A DNA stretch of 64,000 nucleotides from Phenylobacterium immobile (ATCC 35973) (GCF_001375595.1 NZ_CVJQ01000001.1:2445001-2509000); one strand, 5' to 3'; positions 1-8,750 are shown, counted from the stretch's first letter. The notes: generated from the sequence alone by a model not told the origin. Translations and numbers: made by a program.

Positions 1-574
1 CGGCCAGGCCCGCCCGCGCTTGCGCGACGCCGGCCTTCGCCGCGTCGATGCCGGCCCGCGCGCCCGTGGCTTCGGTCTGCGCCGCGTCGCGTCGACCGAT
101 CGCCTGGGCCGCCGCAGCGCGGGCGCGCTCGATCTCGATCGCAGCCACGGCCGAGGCGTTATCTCCCCTCGCGGCGAGCAGCCGCGCCAACTCCGCCTGG
201 GCGCGAACGGCGTCGGCTTGCGCGGCCGCCAGGTTCGCACTCGCGCGGCCCAGCGCGGCCTGCTGCTGCGCGGCCTGCGCCTCGCTGGCGCTGACGCCGG
301 CGCGGGCCCGGTCGGCGGCGGCGGCCCGAACCGTCGGGTCGATGCTGAACAGCGGCTGGCCCGCCGCCACGCGCTGCCCACGACGCACCGCGATCTCGCC
401 CACCGTCCCGGCCACCGGCGAGGTCATGTAGAGATCGTCGGAAACGACATAGCCGGTGAAATCACCCGTCGCCCGCTCATGGCGCGGCCACAACAGGAAG
501 GCGACGACGGCGACCACTGCGACGCCCGCGCCGAGGGCGATGCGCTTCGCCGGACTGTTCTTCAGGTCGATCAT
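1..574 (-). CDS. HlyD/EmrA-family efflux adaptor subunit (3' end off the window)
   Basis: Periplasmic adaptor of a tripartite drug efflux pump, linking an inner-membrane transporter to the outer-membrane factor encoded just upstream. About 191 residues are visible. They run: a short cytoplasmic N-terminus, one hydrophobic segment (about residues 9-26), a biotinyl-lipoyl-like beta segment (TSPVAGTVGEIAVRRGQ), then an Ala/Gln/Arg-rich stretch typical of the alpha-hairpin coiled coil. The ATG overlaps the stop of the outer-membrane factor gene by 4 bases (ATGA), so the two are translationally coupled. An EmrB-like permease would be expected beyond the left edge (inference). The gene is cut by the window edge, not visibly damaged. 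Confidence 0.85.
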   Translation of the reverse strand, partial: MIDLKNSPAKRIALGAGVAVVAVVAFLLWPRHERATGDFTGYVVSDDLYMTSPVAGTVGEIAVRRGQRVAAGQPLFSIDPTVRAAAADRARAGVSASEAQAAQQQAALGRASANLAAAQADAVRAQAELARLLAARGDNASAVAAIEIERARAAAAQAIGRRDAAQTEATGARAGIDAAKAGVAQARAGLA

Positions 575-1998
575 CGCTCAGCTTCCCATCCGCCCCCGAG
601 GGCCTTCACCAGCGCCGTCGTGTCTTCGGCTTGCTGGGCCTGCGCCTGGATCTCGGCGTCGTGCGCCTGCAAGGCCGCGAGCCTGGCCTCCAAGCTCTCC
701 GTGGCGCCGATCAGACCATTGGCCTCGCGGGTCCGGCTTGCCTGTGCGACCTTCTCGGCGGCCGTCGCCGCGCTGGCCAACCGCTCCCGCCGCATCGCGT
801 CGGCCTCGAGCCGACTGAGCGCATCTTCCGTCTCCTTCAGCGCCGTCAGCAACTGACCCCGCCACGCGGCGTCGGCCTCATCGGCCGCCGCGCGGCGACC
901 GGCCAGGGTCGCGCGGCGGCGCCCGCCATCCAGCAGCGGCAGGCTGGCGCGCACCGCCCCCGTCGCCTGCAGACTGTCGGCGGACAACAGGCTCGACAGC
1001 GCGATCGACGCCAACTGCGCCGTCCCGCTGAGCGTGAGTTTCGGATAGAGATCGGCGCGCGCCGCAGCCGCATCCGCATCCGCCGCCGCCAACCGCAACT
1101 CCGCAGCGCGCAGGTCCGGCCGCCGCCGCAACAGGTCTGCTGGCAGACCCGCAGGAATTTGCGGCGCGTCGGGCGCGGTCGCGGTCGTGGCCACCATCAA
1201 AGCCAGGGGCGGCTGGCCGGTCAGGGCCGCCAGCGCATGCAAGCGCGCCTGCGCCTCCGCTGCGAGCAAAGCCCGCGCCGCCGCAGCCTGATCGCGCGCC
1301 GCGGTTCGCCGACCCGTATCCCGCGCATCGATCAAGCCATGTCGCGCCCGCGCCTCGCTGGCCGCCAGCATCGTCCCGTGCGCGGCCAGGATCTCGTCGG
1401 CGACCGCGAGCCGCCGCTTCAGGGCGCCATATTGAAAGTATGTCCGCGCCACCTCTGCCGAAAGGCGGACGCGGGCGTCCCGGGCCGTCCAGACCGCCGC
1501 CTCGGCGCGCGCCCGCGCAGCGCCTTGGCCTGCACGCCGGAGGCCGAAAAGATCCAGCTCCCAGGCCGCATCGAATCCCGTCTGGTAGGTGGTGAAGGCC
1601 TCGCCCGGCAATCCCAGGCCGCCGCTGTTTCCGCCATCGCCGCCGGTCAGCCGCGTCAGCCCCGGCGGCAGAGCGTTCTCGCTAAGCTGAGTGGTCGTCG
1701 CGCCCGCGCCCAGGTTCAGGCTCGGACCCAGCGCCGCTTGGGCCACCCGCGCCTCAGCGCGTGCCTGGGCGATCCGCGCCTGGGCGATCGCCATGTCCGG
1801 ATTGTCCGCCAGGGCGCGATCGATCAGCTGCGTCAGCTGAGGATCGTCGAACGCCCGCCACCAAAGCGCCAGCTGCGCCTCCTCGGCCGCGGCGCTCGTA
1901 CTGAATGCCGCCGGGGCGACCGGCGCGGATCGCTCCAGCGGCGCGCTCGCGCAACCCGCGATCATGGCCAGCAGCGAGACGGAAACGAACATCCTCAT
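571..1998 (-). CDS. RND/EmrAB-type efflux outer-membrane lipoprotein (NodT family)
   Basis: Outer-membrane channel of a tripartite efflux pump. The 475-residue protein starts with a lipoprotein signal peptide; the lipobox MIAG-C puts the acylated cysteine at residue 16. Two TolC-like repeats follow, each with Ala-rich helical hairpins; the segment around PADLLRRRPDLRAAELRL is the usual NodT-family landmark between the repeats. It is the first gene of an operon with the adaptor (4-base overlap). A second in-frame ATG lies two codons downstream, so the exact start may differ by 6 bases. A TetR-type palindrome lies about 20 bases upstream of the start, suggesting drug-responsive repression. Confidence 0.92.
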   Translation of the reverse strand: MRMFVSVSLLAMIAGCASAPLERSAPVAPAAFSTSAAAEEAQLALWWRAFDDPQLTQLIDRALADNPDMAIAQARIAQARAEARVAQAALGPSLNLGAGATTTQLSENALPPGLTRLTGGDGGNSGGLGLPGEAFTTYQTGFDAAWELDLFGLRRAGQGAARARAEAAVWTARDARVRLSAEVARTYFQYGALKRRLAVADEILAAHGTMLAASEARARHGLIDARDTGRRTAARDQAAAARALLAAEAQARLHALAALTGQPPLALMVATTATAPDAPQIPAGLPADLLRRRPDLRAAELRLAAADADAAAARADLYPKLTLSGTAQLASIALSSLLSADSLQATGAVRASLPLLDGGRRRATLAGRRAAADEADAAWRGQLLTALKETEDALSRLEADAMRRERLASAATAAEKVAQASRTREANGLIGATESLEARLAALQAHDAEIQAQAQQAEDTTALVKALGGGWEAER

Positions 1999-2017
1999 CC
2001 CGCAAACATAATTTGAA

Positions 2018-2031
2018 TGACTGGTCAGTCA
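2018..2031. promoter_or_regulatory. TetR-type palindromic operator upstream of the efflux operon
   Basis: TGACTG-GT-CAGTCA is a perfect inverted repeat with 6-base arms and a 2-base spacer, in a locally AT-rich stretch just upstream of the efflux operon start. TGACTG/CAGTCA half-sites are commonly bound by TetR/AcrR-family repressors of efflux operons. No TetR gene is in the window; it could lie beyond the left edge or elsewhere. Function is inferred from position and symmetry only. Confidence 0.6.
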
Positions 2032-2095
2032 ATAAAATAGAAGCATCATCCCGGGCTCGTCGCGGTAATGACGTCCGGGGAAAAACGGCGCGCGC

Positions 2096-3310
2096 CTACT
2101 TCGCCTTCGCCGCTTCCACAGCGCGCATCACCCGCAGGACATTGCCGCTCCAGACCTTGGCGCAATCGGCCGGGGAATAGCCGTCATTCAGCAGGCGCTC
2201 GGTGATCTTCCAGTTCATCGAGACATCCTCGAGGCCCGCCACGCCGCCGCCGCCGTCCATGTCGAGACCCACGCCCACATGGTCGATGCCGGCGACTTTG
2301 ATGGCGTGCTCCAGATGCGCCATGAAAGTTTCGAAGCTGGCCTGGGGCACGGGATATTGCGCCTCTATCGCCGCGCGACGGACCTGGAAGGCCTTACGCC
2401 GCTCAGGCGTCATCCGGCGCGGCGAGCCGGCTTCGCGGAACAGCGCGCCCAGCGCCGCGTCCCTTTCGGGGATCTTCGGCTGATCGACCATATAGGCCGA
2501 AAACGCCAGGATCTGGATCACGCCGCCCTTGGCCGCCAACGCTTTCAGCCGCGCGTCGTCAAGATTGCGCGGGTGGTCATGCACGCCCTTCACGCCTGAA
2601 TGAGACAGCACGATCGGCGTGGTCGACAGCGCCAGCATCTGGTCGAACACCGCATCCGAGGAATGACTGGCGTCGAGGATGATCCCCAGGCGGTTGGCCT
2701 CGGCCACGAAGGCCCTGCCCTTGTCGCTCAGACCGTTCCACTTGGCCGCGTCGGTGGCGGAGTCCGCCAGGTCGTTGGTCTTGAAATGCGCCGGGCCCAT
2801 CATCCGCACGCCCAGGTCATAGAAGGTCTTCATCAGCGACAGGTCGGCCTCGACCGGCTGGCTGTTCTCCATGCTGATGTAGACGATGCGCTTGCCTTCG
2901 GCGGCGATCCGCGCGGCGTCGTCAGCCTCGGTCGCCAGGGCGAACCTTTCGCCATGCTTGGCGACCATCTCATGGATCTCCGTGGCCCGGATGATCGCCA
3001 TGTCGCGCGCCGCCCGGTCGCCCGCCGGCGTGACGGGCTGGGCCGAGGTGAAGACCGCGAAGAAGCCGCCGTCCAGTCCGCCTTCGACCATCCGCGGATA
3101 GTCGACCTGGGTGCCGTCATCGGCCTGCCGGTGGCGGTCCATGATGTCCCAGCCGGGCATGGAGAAGCTGGCCGGTGTGTCCAGGTGCGTGTCCAGCGCG
3201 ATCAGCTTCTCGTGGATCCGCCGCGCGGCGCGGGGGCTCTGGGCCTCCGCTGCGCCCGCCGTCAGCGCCAGAACCGCTGCGCCCATCACCACCCAAGCCC
3301 GCCGCATCAT
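2096..3310 (-). CDS. Membrane dipeptidase (peptidase M19, renal dipeptidase family), exported
   Basis: Zinc-dependent dipeptidase that hydrolyses dipeptides, probably in the periplasm. The N-terminus is a signal peptide ending near AGAAEAQ. Expected metal-site motifs are visible in order: the HxD motif in ALDTHLDTPA, DASHSSD, a further histidine in VLSHSGVKG, and a late HVGVGLDMDGG segment. Length (404 aa) fits the family. The start was set at the first of two adjacent ATGs because AGGGAG sits at ribosome-binding distance; a start 24 bases further upstream would put charged residues before the signal peptide. The gene stands alone: it converges with nothing and is separated from the efflux operon by about 100 bases. 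Confidence 0.92.
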   Translation of the reverse strand: MMRRAWVVMGAAVLALTAGAAEAQSPRAARRIHEKLIALDTHLDTPASFSMPGWDIMDRHRQADDGTQVDYPRMVEGGLDGGFFAVFTSAQPVTPAGDRAARDMAIIRATEIHEMVAKHGERFALATEADDAARIAAEGKRIVYISMENSQPVEADLSLMKTFYDLGVRMMGPAHFKTNDLADSATDAAKWNGLSDKGRAFVAEANRLGIILDASHSSDAVFDQMLALSTTPIVLSHSGVKGVHDHPRNLDDARLKALAAKGGVIQILAFSAYMVDQPKIPERDAALGALFREAGSPRRMTPERRKAFQVRRAAIEAQYPVPQASFETFMAHLEHAIKVAGIDHVGVGLDMDGGGGVAGLEDVSMNWKITERLLNDGYSPADCAKVWSGNVLRVMRAVEAAKAK

Positions 3311-3358
3311 CCGCTCCCTGTCCGAAGCGGCCACTCTAAGCGCAACCTTGGGCGGCCG

Positions 3359-3859
3359 TCAGGCCTTCGCGAACACCGCGCCGAGAATCCGTTCCAGCCA
3401 CTCAGCGTCGATCGCGTCGAAGGCGGCAGGCTCCGTCGAGTCCACATCAAAGACGGCGATCAAGGCGCCGGCCGCGTCAAACACGGGCACGACGATCTCG
3501 CTGGCCGACCGACTGTCGCAGGCGATGTGCCCTGGAAAGGCGTGCACATCCTCAACCACCTGGGTCGTCCGCGTCTGCGCCGCCGTCCCGCAGACGCCGC
3601 GACCGAAAGCGATCCGCAGGCAGCCCAGCGTTCCCTGGTAGGGGCCGACCACCATCTCATCGCCCTTCGCCGGGTCGACCACATAGAAGCCCGTCCAGAA
3701 ATAAGGGTCGAAGCTCGAGGCCAGCATGGAGGCGACGGTCGCCATCCGCGCGGTGATGTTCGTCTCGCCGTCCAGCACCGAAGCGATCTCTTCGGCCACG
3801 GTCCGATACCGTTCGGCCTTGGCTTGCGGCAGGCTCAGTTCGTTGAAGGCTTCGGCCAT
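3359..3859 (-). CDS. Free methionine-(R)-sulfoxide reductase (fRMsr, GAF domain)
   Basis: Cytoplasmic reductase of free methionine-R-sulfoxide, part of oxidative damage repair. The 166-residue protein is one GAF domain, the usual size. The three cysteines expected of fRMsr are present in QGTLGCLRIAF, GRGVCGTAA and GHIACDSRS, together with the IVVPVFD and AVFDVDS strands. It lies 8 bases downstream of the acyl-CoA dehydrogenase on the same strand, so the two are probably co-transcribed, although no metabolic link is obvious. Identification is strong because of the cysteine set. Confidence 0.93.
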   Translation of the reverse strand: MAEAFNELSLPQAKAERYRTVAEEIASVLDGETNITARMATVASMLASSFDPYFWTGFYVVDPAKGDEMVVGPYQGTLGCLRIAFGRGVCGTAAQTRTTQVVEDVHAFPGHIACDSRSASEIVVPVFDAAGALIAVFDVDSTEPAAFDAIDAEWLERILGAVFAKA

Positions 3860-3867
3860 GTTCGCTC

Positions 3868-5544
3868 CTAGTCTCCGCTCCAGGCGGTGAGATCGCCTGC
3901 GCCCTGCATGACTTTCGCGGCCAGACCTGCAGCGCCGCTGAGCACCTGGCCGTTGTAGAAACGGGCCAGCGTCGCGCAGTCCTCTGATCCGGCCAGCTGC
4001 GCTTCACGCGCCAGCGCCCAGCCGCCTATCACATCGCCGGCGAGCTGCAGATAGGCCGTCGCACCCGCCAGGGCATCCGCCCCCGGATGTGCGAGCGCCC
4101 ATTCCGTCGCCGCGCTCAGCGCCGAAAGCCCTTCGGCGAGGCCCGGCGCGTCGGCCTGCGCCATCTCGGCGATCAGCGCCCGCATCGCCGCGCCCTCGTC
4201 GAGCCGCAGCTTGCGACCGATCAGATCGATCGCCTGAACGCCGTTGGTCCCCTCATAGATCGGCGTGATCCGCGCATCCCGGTAGAGCTGCGCCGCGCCC
4301 GTCTCCTCGATGAACCCCATCCCGCCATGGACCTGAAGGCCCAGCGACGCGGCCTCGACGCCGACATCCGTCGACCAGGCCTTGGCGATCGGGACCAGCA
4401 GCATTTGCCGTGCGGCGGCCTGCGCCGCCTCCTCGCCCTCGGCTTGCTCAGCCAGGTCCGCCAGCACTGCGGTCATCAGGCAGATTCCCCGCGCCGCTCG
4501 CGTCTTGGCGGTGATCAGCATGAGGTTCCGCCGCACGTCCGGGTGGTCGAATATCGGCCCGTCGCCGCTGCCCAGCACGGTCGCGCCCTGCCGCCGGTCG
4601 CGGGCGTAGCCCAGCGCCAGCTGCCGCGCGGCCTCGGCCACGCCGACGCCCTGGACGCCGACCTGCAATCGCGCGGCGTTCATCATGACGAACATCGCCG
4701 CCAGCCCCTTGTGCGGCTCGCCGACCAGCTCCGCGGCGCAGCCGTCGTAGGCCATGACGCAGGTGGGTGAACCGTGGATGCCCAGCTTGTGCTCCAGCGA
4801 CACCACCGAGAAACTGTTGCGTTCGCCCAGCGACCCGTCGGCGCCGATCAGGTGCTTCGAGGCCAGGAACAGGCTGATGCCCCGCACGCCCGCCGGGGCG
4901 TCAGGCAGGCGCGCCAGCACCATGTGGCAGATGTTGTCGGTCGCGTCGTGGTCGCCGAAGGTGATGAAGATCTTCTGGCCCGTCAGCCGGTATCCGCCCG
5001 GCCCGTCCGGCTCGGCGCGGCAGGTGAGCGCAGCAAGGTCCGTGCCGGCCTGGGGCTCGGTCAAACACATGGCGCCGGTCCATTCGCCGCTGACCAGCTT
5101 GGGAAGGACCAGCGTCTTCTGCCGCTCATTCCCCAGCAGGCTCAACGCTTCGATCGCACCTGCGGTCAGCATCGGGCAGAGGCTGAAGGACAGGTTGGCG
5201 CCGGCCAGCATTTCCGACAGCGCTGAGGCCAGCCCCCGGGTCAGTCCCTGCCCGCCGTGGGCCTCAGGCGCCGCCAGGGAATTCCAGCCGCCCGCCACAA
5301 AAGCCTGGTAGGCCGCGGCGAATCCGTCGGCCAGCACCACGCCGTCTGACGTCAACCGCGCGCCTTGCCGGTCGCCGGACCTGTTCAGGGGAGCCACCTG
5401 TTCGTCGACAAAGACCGCCGCGGCGTCCAGCACGGCGGCCACCGTGGAGGCGTCCAGTTCGGGGAAAAAGCGTTCGCGCAGGGCGTCATGGCCCGCCGCC
5501 GAGAGCGACAGCGCCAAGTCCGCGACAGGAGCCGAATAGGTCAT
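3868..5544 (-). CDS. Acyl-CoA dehydrogenase
   Basis: FAD-dependent alpha,beta-dehydrogenation of an acyl-CoA thioester. At 558 residues it belongs to the longer ACAD group with a C-terminal extension (the group that includes DmdC-like 3-methylmercaptopropionyl-CoA dehydrogenases). Visible landmarks are CLTEPQAGTDL in the middle domain, GQKIFITFGDHD, QVHGGMGFIEETGAAQLYRDARI, and YEGTNGVQAIDL carrying the usual catalytic-base region. The substrate cannot be told from sequence; a DmdC-like or generic fatty-acyl role are both possible. No electron-transfer flavoprotein or thiolase gene lies nearby. Confidence 0.9.
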   Translation of the reverse strand: MTYSAPVADLALSLSAAGHDALRERFFPELDASTVAAVLDAAAVFVDEQVAPLNRSGDRQGARLTSDGVVLADGFAAAYQAFVAGGWNSLAAPEAHGGQGLTRGLASALSEMLAGANLSFSLCPMLTAGAIEALSLLGNERQKTLVLPKLVSGEWTGAMCLTEPQAGTDLAALTCRAEPDGPGGYRLTGQKIFITFGDHDATDNICHMVLARLPDAPAGVRGISLFLASKHLIGADGSLGERNSFSVVSLEHKLGIHGSPTCVMAYDGCAAELVGEPHKGLAAMFVMMNAARLQVGVQGVGVAEAARQLALGYARDRRQGATVLGSGDGPIFDHPDVRRNLMLITAKTRAARGICLMTAVLADLAEQAEGEEAAQAAARQMLLVPIAKAWSTDVGVEAASLGLQVHGGMGFIEETGAAQLYRDARITPIYEGTNGVQAIDLIGRKLRLDEGAAMRALIAEMAQADAPGLAEGLSALSAATEWALAHPGADALAGATAYLQLAGDVIGGWALAREAQLAGSEDCATLARFYNGQVLSGAAGLAAKVMQGAGDLTAWSGD

Positions 5545-5732
5545 GGCCGAAGCCTAAATCGCATCCGGTGAAAGTGTGAGCGCTTTCGCCACTCGCCATG
5601 AAGCAGCGGCGCCCAAAGCTTTGGCGCCCACGGCCTTGCGACCGCTCCAGCGTCTCCCGGCCATGGCTCAACGGTGAACGCAGTGCATCAGAGTGTGACG
5701 GCTCCGCGTCGAGCCCGCTGATGGAGTTTCGT

Positions 5733-7316
5733 ATGTCCAGGATTCCGATGACCCGCCGCGCCTTGATCGAACGCCTCGCCATGGTCGGCGGGGTCAGCCT
5801 GATGATGACGGGGATGCAGGCGCTGGGTTACGGCATCGCCTCCGCCGCAGAGGGACCGCCAGCCTTGCCCGGCTCTGGCGCCGGCAAGTCGGTGGTGATC
5901 CTCGGCGCTGGAGTCGCGGGCCTGGCGGCGGCCATGGAGCTGTCCAAGGCCGGCTACGATGTGAAGGTGTTGGAGGCGCGCAGCTTCGCCGGCGGCCGCG
6001 CCCAGACGGCGCGTAAGGGCTTCACCCTGACCGAGCTCGGCGGCGATCCGCAGGCCTGCGACTTCGACGACGGCCACTACATCAACCACGGCCCGTGGCG
6101 GATCCCGTACCATCACTACTCCACCCTGCACTACGCCAAGTCGCTGAAGGTGCCGATGGAGCTGTTCAACAACGATAACGACGCCTCCTATCTCTACTTC
6201 GAGAAGGGTACGGGTCCGCTCGCCGGCAAGCCGATCCGCAAAGGTCAGGTCGCCGCCGACGCCCGCGGTTACGCCGCCGAGATCCTGGCCAAGGTCGCCA
6301 CCCGAGGCGGCATGGACGACCTGGTCACCGCCGCCGACAAGGAAAAGCTGATCGCCTACATGATCGCCGAAGGCTTCCTGTCGCCGACGGACCTCGCCTA
6401 CCACGGCGCCGACGGCCGCGGCTTCGAGGTTGATCCCGGCGCCGGCGTCGATCCTGGTCCCGGCAAGCCCTCCAAACCCTTCGCCTTCACCGATGTCCTG
6501 AACTCGGGCCTCTGGCGCGTCCTGTCCTCGGTCGCCCACTGGGACCAGCAGCGCACCATGTTCCAGCCGGTCGGCGGCATGGACCAGATCGCGCTCGCCA
6601 TGGCCAAGACCCTGGACGGCAAGATCAGCTTCTCCACCGTCGTCGAGAAGGTCCGCCAGGGCGCCAAGGGCGTCGAGGTCTCGGTGACCACCAATGGCCA
6701 GCGCTCGACCGTCAAGGCCGACTACTGCATCTGCACCATTCCGCTGTCGGTTCTGCGCTCCGTCGACCTGCAGGTGACGCCGGCCTTCAAGGCCGCGATC
6801 AACGCCCCGGCCTATGCGCCCGTCGGCAAGATCGGCCTGCAGATGAAGTCGCGCTTCTGGGAGGAGAAGCACGCGATCTACGGCGGCCACGTCTACACCG
6901 ACGACTCCACCATCAACTCCATCGCGTTCCCGTCGAGCGATTGGTTCGCGCAGAAGGGCGTCCTGCTCGGCTACTACAACTTCGGCGCCGACGCGGCCAA
7001 GATCAGCGGCCTCACCCCGGACGAACGCGCCGCCCACGCCGTCGCCTTCGGCCAGAAGGTGATGCCGGAGTACGCGGCGAACTACGAGAAGTCCTTCTCC
7101 GTCGCCTGGCACCGGGTGCAGTACAACCTCGGTGGCTGGGTCGAGTGGAGCGAAGACGCCCGCAAGGAGGCCTATCCGATCCTGTGCGAACCCGATGGCC
7201 GGATCTATCTGGCCGGCGAGCACATGAGTTACATCAACGGCTGGCAAGCCGGCGCCATCGAGAGCGCCTGGCAGCAGGTCGAAAAGCTCCACCGCCGCGT
7301 GCAGGCCGCCGCCTGA
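5733..7316 (+). CDS. Flavin-dependent amine oxidase/dehydrogenase with Tat signal
   Basis: Oxidises an amine (R-CH2-NH2 to imine/aldehyde) using FAD. The N-terminus MTRRALIERLAMVGG followed by a hydrophobic stretch looks like a twin-arginine signal, so the folded flavoprotein probably acts in the periplasm. A Rossmann dinucleotide motif VILGAGVAGLAAAMELSKAG begins near residue 52, followed by GGRAQTARKG, and the C-terminal FAD-binding segment GRIYLAGEHMSYINGWQAGAIESA is intact. The start was placed at the ATG preceded by GGAG; an upstream in-frame extension is low in protein-like character. A c-type cytochrome follows 12 bases later, which suggests the electron acceptor is the cytochrome and not oxygen. 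The substrate is unknown. Confidence 0.88.
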   Translation: MSRIPMTRRALIERLAMVGGVSLMMTGMQALGYGIASAAEGPPALPGSGAGKSVVILGAGVAGLAAAMELSKAGYDVKVLEARSFAGGRAQTARKGFTLTELGGDPQACDFDDGHYINHGPWRIPYHHYSTLHYAKSLKVPMELFNNDNDASYLYFEKGTGPLAGKPIRKGQVAADARGYAAEILAKVATRGGMDDLVTAADKEKLIAYMIAEGFLSPTDLAYHGADGRGFEVDPGAGVDPGPGKPSKPFAFTDVLNSGLWRVLSSVAHWDQQRTMFQPVGGMDQIALAMAKTLDGKISFSTVVEKVRQGAKGVEVSVTTNGQRSTVKADYCICTIPLSVLRSVDLQVTPAFKAAINAPAYAPVGKIGLQMKSRFWEEKHAIYGGHVYTDDSTINSIAFPSSDWFAQKGVLLGYYNFGADAAKISGLTPDERAAHAVAFGQKVMPEYAANYEKSFSVAWHRVQYNLGGWVEWSEDARKEAYPILCEPDGRIYLAGEHMSYINGWQAGAIESAWQQVEKLHRRVQAAA

Positions 7317-7328
7317 GTCCCAAGAACC

Positions 7329-7724
7329 ATGACCCTGAAAACCCGCACCGCCCTCATCGCCGCCGCCCTCGCCGTGGCGCTCCCCTCCGCCGGCTGGGCC
7401 GCGCCGTCCGGCCTGCAGCTGTTCGGCGACAACTGCGCCGCCTGCCACATGCGCACCGGCGTCGGCATCCCCGGCGCCTTCCCGGCGCTGAAGGCCAGCA
7501 AGTTCGTCAACGGCGACCCCAAGGCCGTCAGTCAGACCGTGCTGAACGGCCGCGGCGGCATGCCCGCGTTCAAGACCTCGTTGAACGACGCCGACATGGC
7601 CACCGTCCTGACCTTCATCCGGTCCTCGTGGGGCAACAAGGGCGCCGCAATCACCCCCGCCCAGATCGCCGCCGCAAGAAAGGCCCCATACAAGCCCGCC
7701 GCCTCGGCGCTCCAGGCGCACTAG
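7329..7724 (+). CDS. Small periplasmic c-type cytochrome, partner of the amine oxidase
   Basis: Electron carrier of 131 residues with a Sec signal peptide ending near SAGWA and one haem-binding CAACH motif in FGDNCAACHMRTG. A methionine in GRGGMPAF, about 60 residues later, is a candidate axial ligand. It follows the flavin amine oxidase by 12 bases, indicating a two-gene unit. The same pairing is known for the nicotine oxidoreductase NicA2 and its cytochrome CycN in Pseudomonas. The stop codon TAG is part of the ACTAGG target site duplicated by the IS481-family element that begins two bases later, so the insertion left the protein intact. Confidence 0.9.
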   Translation: MTLKTRTALIAAALAVALPSAGWAAPSGLQLFGDNCAACHMRTGVGIPGAFPALKASKFVNGDPKAVSQTVLNGRGGMPAFKTSLNDADMATVLTFIRSSWGNKGAAITPAQIAAARKAPYKPAASALQAH

Positions 7725-7725
7725 G
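7720..7725. repeat. Left target-site duplication (ACTAGG) of the IS481-family element
   Basis: ACTAGG directly abuts the left end of the insertion sequence and is repeated exactly at its right end. It fits the NCTAGN target known for IS481. Its TAG is the stop codon of the cytochrome c gene. Confidence 0.9.
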
Positions 7726-8745
7726 TGTCGAAGCTATGAAGGTTGTTCACCCGGGACAGGGCTGAGAGGCTGGGGTTGCAAAGCTCCAACTCCTAACCCG
7801 GAAGGTCCCGGATGAACGTCCACCAGAATGCCCGTCTGACGCCTGGGGGTCGAGCGCTGCTGGCGCGGCGCGTGTCGCAAGGCTGGACGGCGAAGGCGGC
7901 GGCGGAGGCGGCAGGGGTGTCGCTGCGGACAGCGCGCAAATGGATCGCCCGGCATCGTCGCGGCGGCGAGCGAAGGCATCACGACCGCAGCTCGGCGCCG
8001 CGACGATGTCCGCGCAAGGTGGCTGCGGCTCGTGTGGCTGAGATCGAGCAACTGCGGCGTCAGCGGATGACCGGTCCGGCGATCGCCCGGACGCTGGGCA
8101 TGGCCCGCTCGACGGTGGGGGCTATCCTGCGCCGGCAGGGGCTGGGCAAGCTGGCCGCGCTCGATCCGAAGCCGCCGGTGATCCGCTACGAGCACAGCCG
8201 ACCGGGCGCGATGATCCATCTGGATATCAAGAAGCTCGGCCGCTTCGACGTCGCCGGCCACCGCGTCACCGGCGACCGCCAGCTCGGCCGCTCGCGCCGC
8301 GCTGGCTGGGACTTCCTGCACGTCTGCGTCGATGACGCTTCGCGCCTGGCCTACACCGAGATCCTGTCTTCGGAAGGCCAACTCGACACCACCGGCTTCC
8401 TCGAACGCGCCCTGGCCTGGCTCGGCCGTTGCGGCGTCCGCGTCGAGCGGGTGATGACCGACAACGGCTCGGCCTACCGTTCCAAGCTCTTCGCCAACGC
8501 CCTGCAGGCCGCCGGCGCCCGCCACGTCCGCACCCGGCCGTACACGCCCAGGACCAACGGCAAGGCCGAGCGCTTCATCCAGACCAGCCTCAGGGAGTGG
8601 GCCTACGCCAAGCCCTACAGCTCATCGGCTGAACGCGCCCAAGCCATCGGACCCTGGATCGACGCCTACAACCTCAGCCGACCTCACGCCGGCATCGGCG
8701 GACTCTCACCCTGGACAAGGGTGAACAACCTTCTTGGAAACGACA
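7726..8745 (+). mobile_element. Intact IS481-family insertion sequence (1020 bp)
   Basis: Both ends start with TGTCG. Terminal inverted repeats of 27 bases (7726-7752 and 8719-8745) agree at 22 positions, including the 15-base core GAAGGTTGTTCACCC. The element is flanked by a perfect 6-bp direct repeat ACTAGG, matching the NCTAGN target preference known for IS481. It carries one transposase ORF that is open throughout. Perfect duplications and an intact ORF point to a recent insertion. It splits an apparent same-strand gene run between the cytochrome c and the TonB-dependent receptor. Confidence 0.95.
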
Positions 8746-8750
8746 ACTAG
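7812..8750 (+). CDS. IS481-family transposase (DDE)
   Basis: Catalyses movement of the surrounding element. An N-terminal helix-turn-helix is visible (AKAAAEAAGVSLRTARKWIAR, about residues 30-52), then a second DNA-binding segment, then an RNase H-like core with the acidic residues in MIHLDIKKLG, RVMTDNGSAYRS and TNGKAERFIQTS. Length (312 aa) is normal. GGAAGG precedes the ATG. The final Asn codon straddles the right end of the element, and the stop TAG (8748-8750) lies entirely in the duplicated target CTAG, so the gene borrows its stop codon from the host site. Confidence 0.95.
   Translation: MNVHQNARLTPGGRALLARRVSQGWTAKAAAEAAGVSLRTARKWIARHRRGGERRHHDRSSAPRRCPRKVAAARVAEIEQLRRQRMTGPAIARTLGMARSTVGAILRRQGLGKLAALDPKPPVIRYEHSRPGAMIHLDIKKLGRFDVAGHRVTGDRQLGRSRRAGWDFLHVCVDDASRLAYTEILSSEGQLDTTGFLERALAWLGRCGVRVERVMTDNGSAYRSKLFANALQAAGARHVRTRPYTPRTNGKAERFIQTSLREWAYAKPYSSSAERAQAIGPWIDAYNLSRPHAGIGGLSPWTRVNNLLGNDN

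Noticed and set aside
631..2016. Long plus-strand open frame opposite the NodT-type gene
   Set aside because: Arg/Gly/Gln-rich translation typical of the antisense of a GC-rich gene; no start context or motif, and the minus strand carries a clear lipoprotein channel.
2041..2095. CATCATCCCGGGCTCG...TAATGACG as another palindromic repeat copy
   Set aside because: The second arm is poorly matched (CGCGGTAATGACG), so it was not counted with the dispersed family.
5688..7721. 677-codon minus-strand open frame opposite the amine oxidase
   Set aside because: Same shadow pattern; the plus strand has Rossmann and FAD motifs and a good ribosome-binding site.
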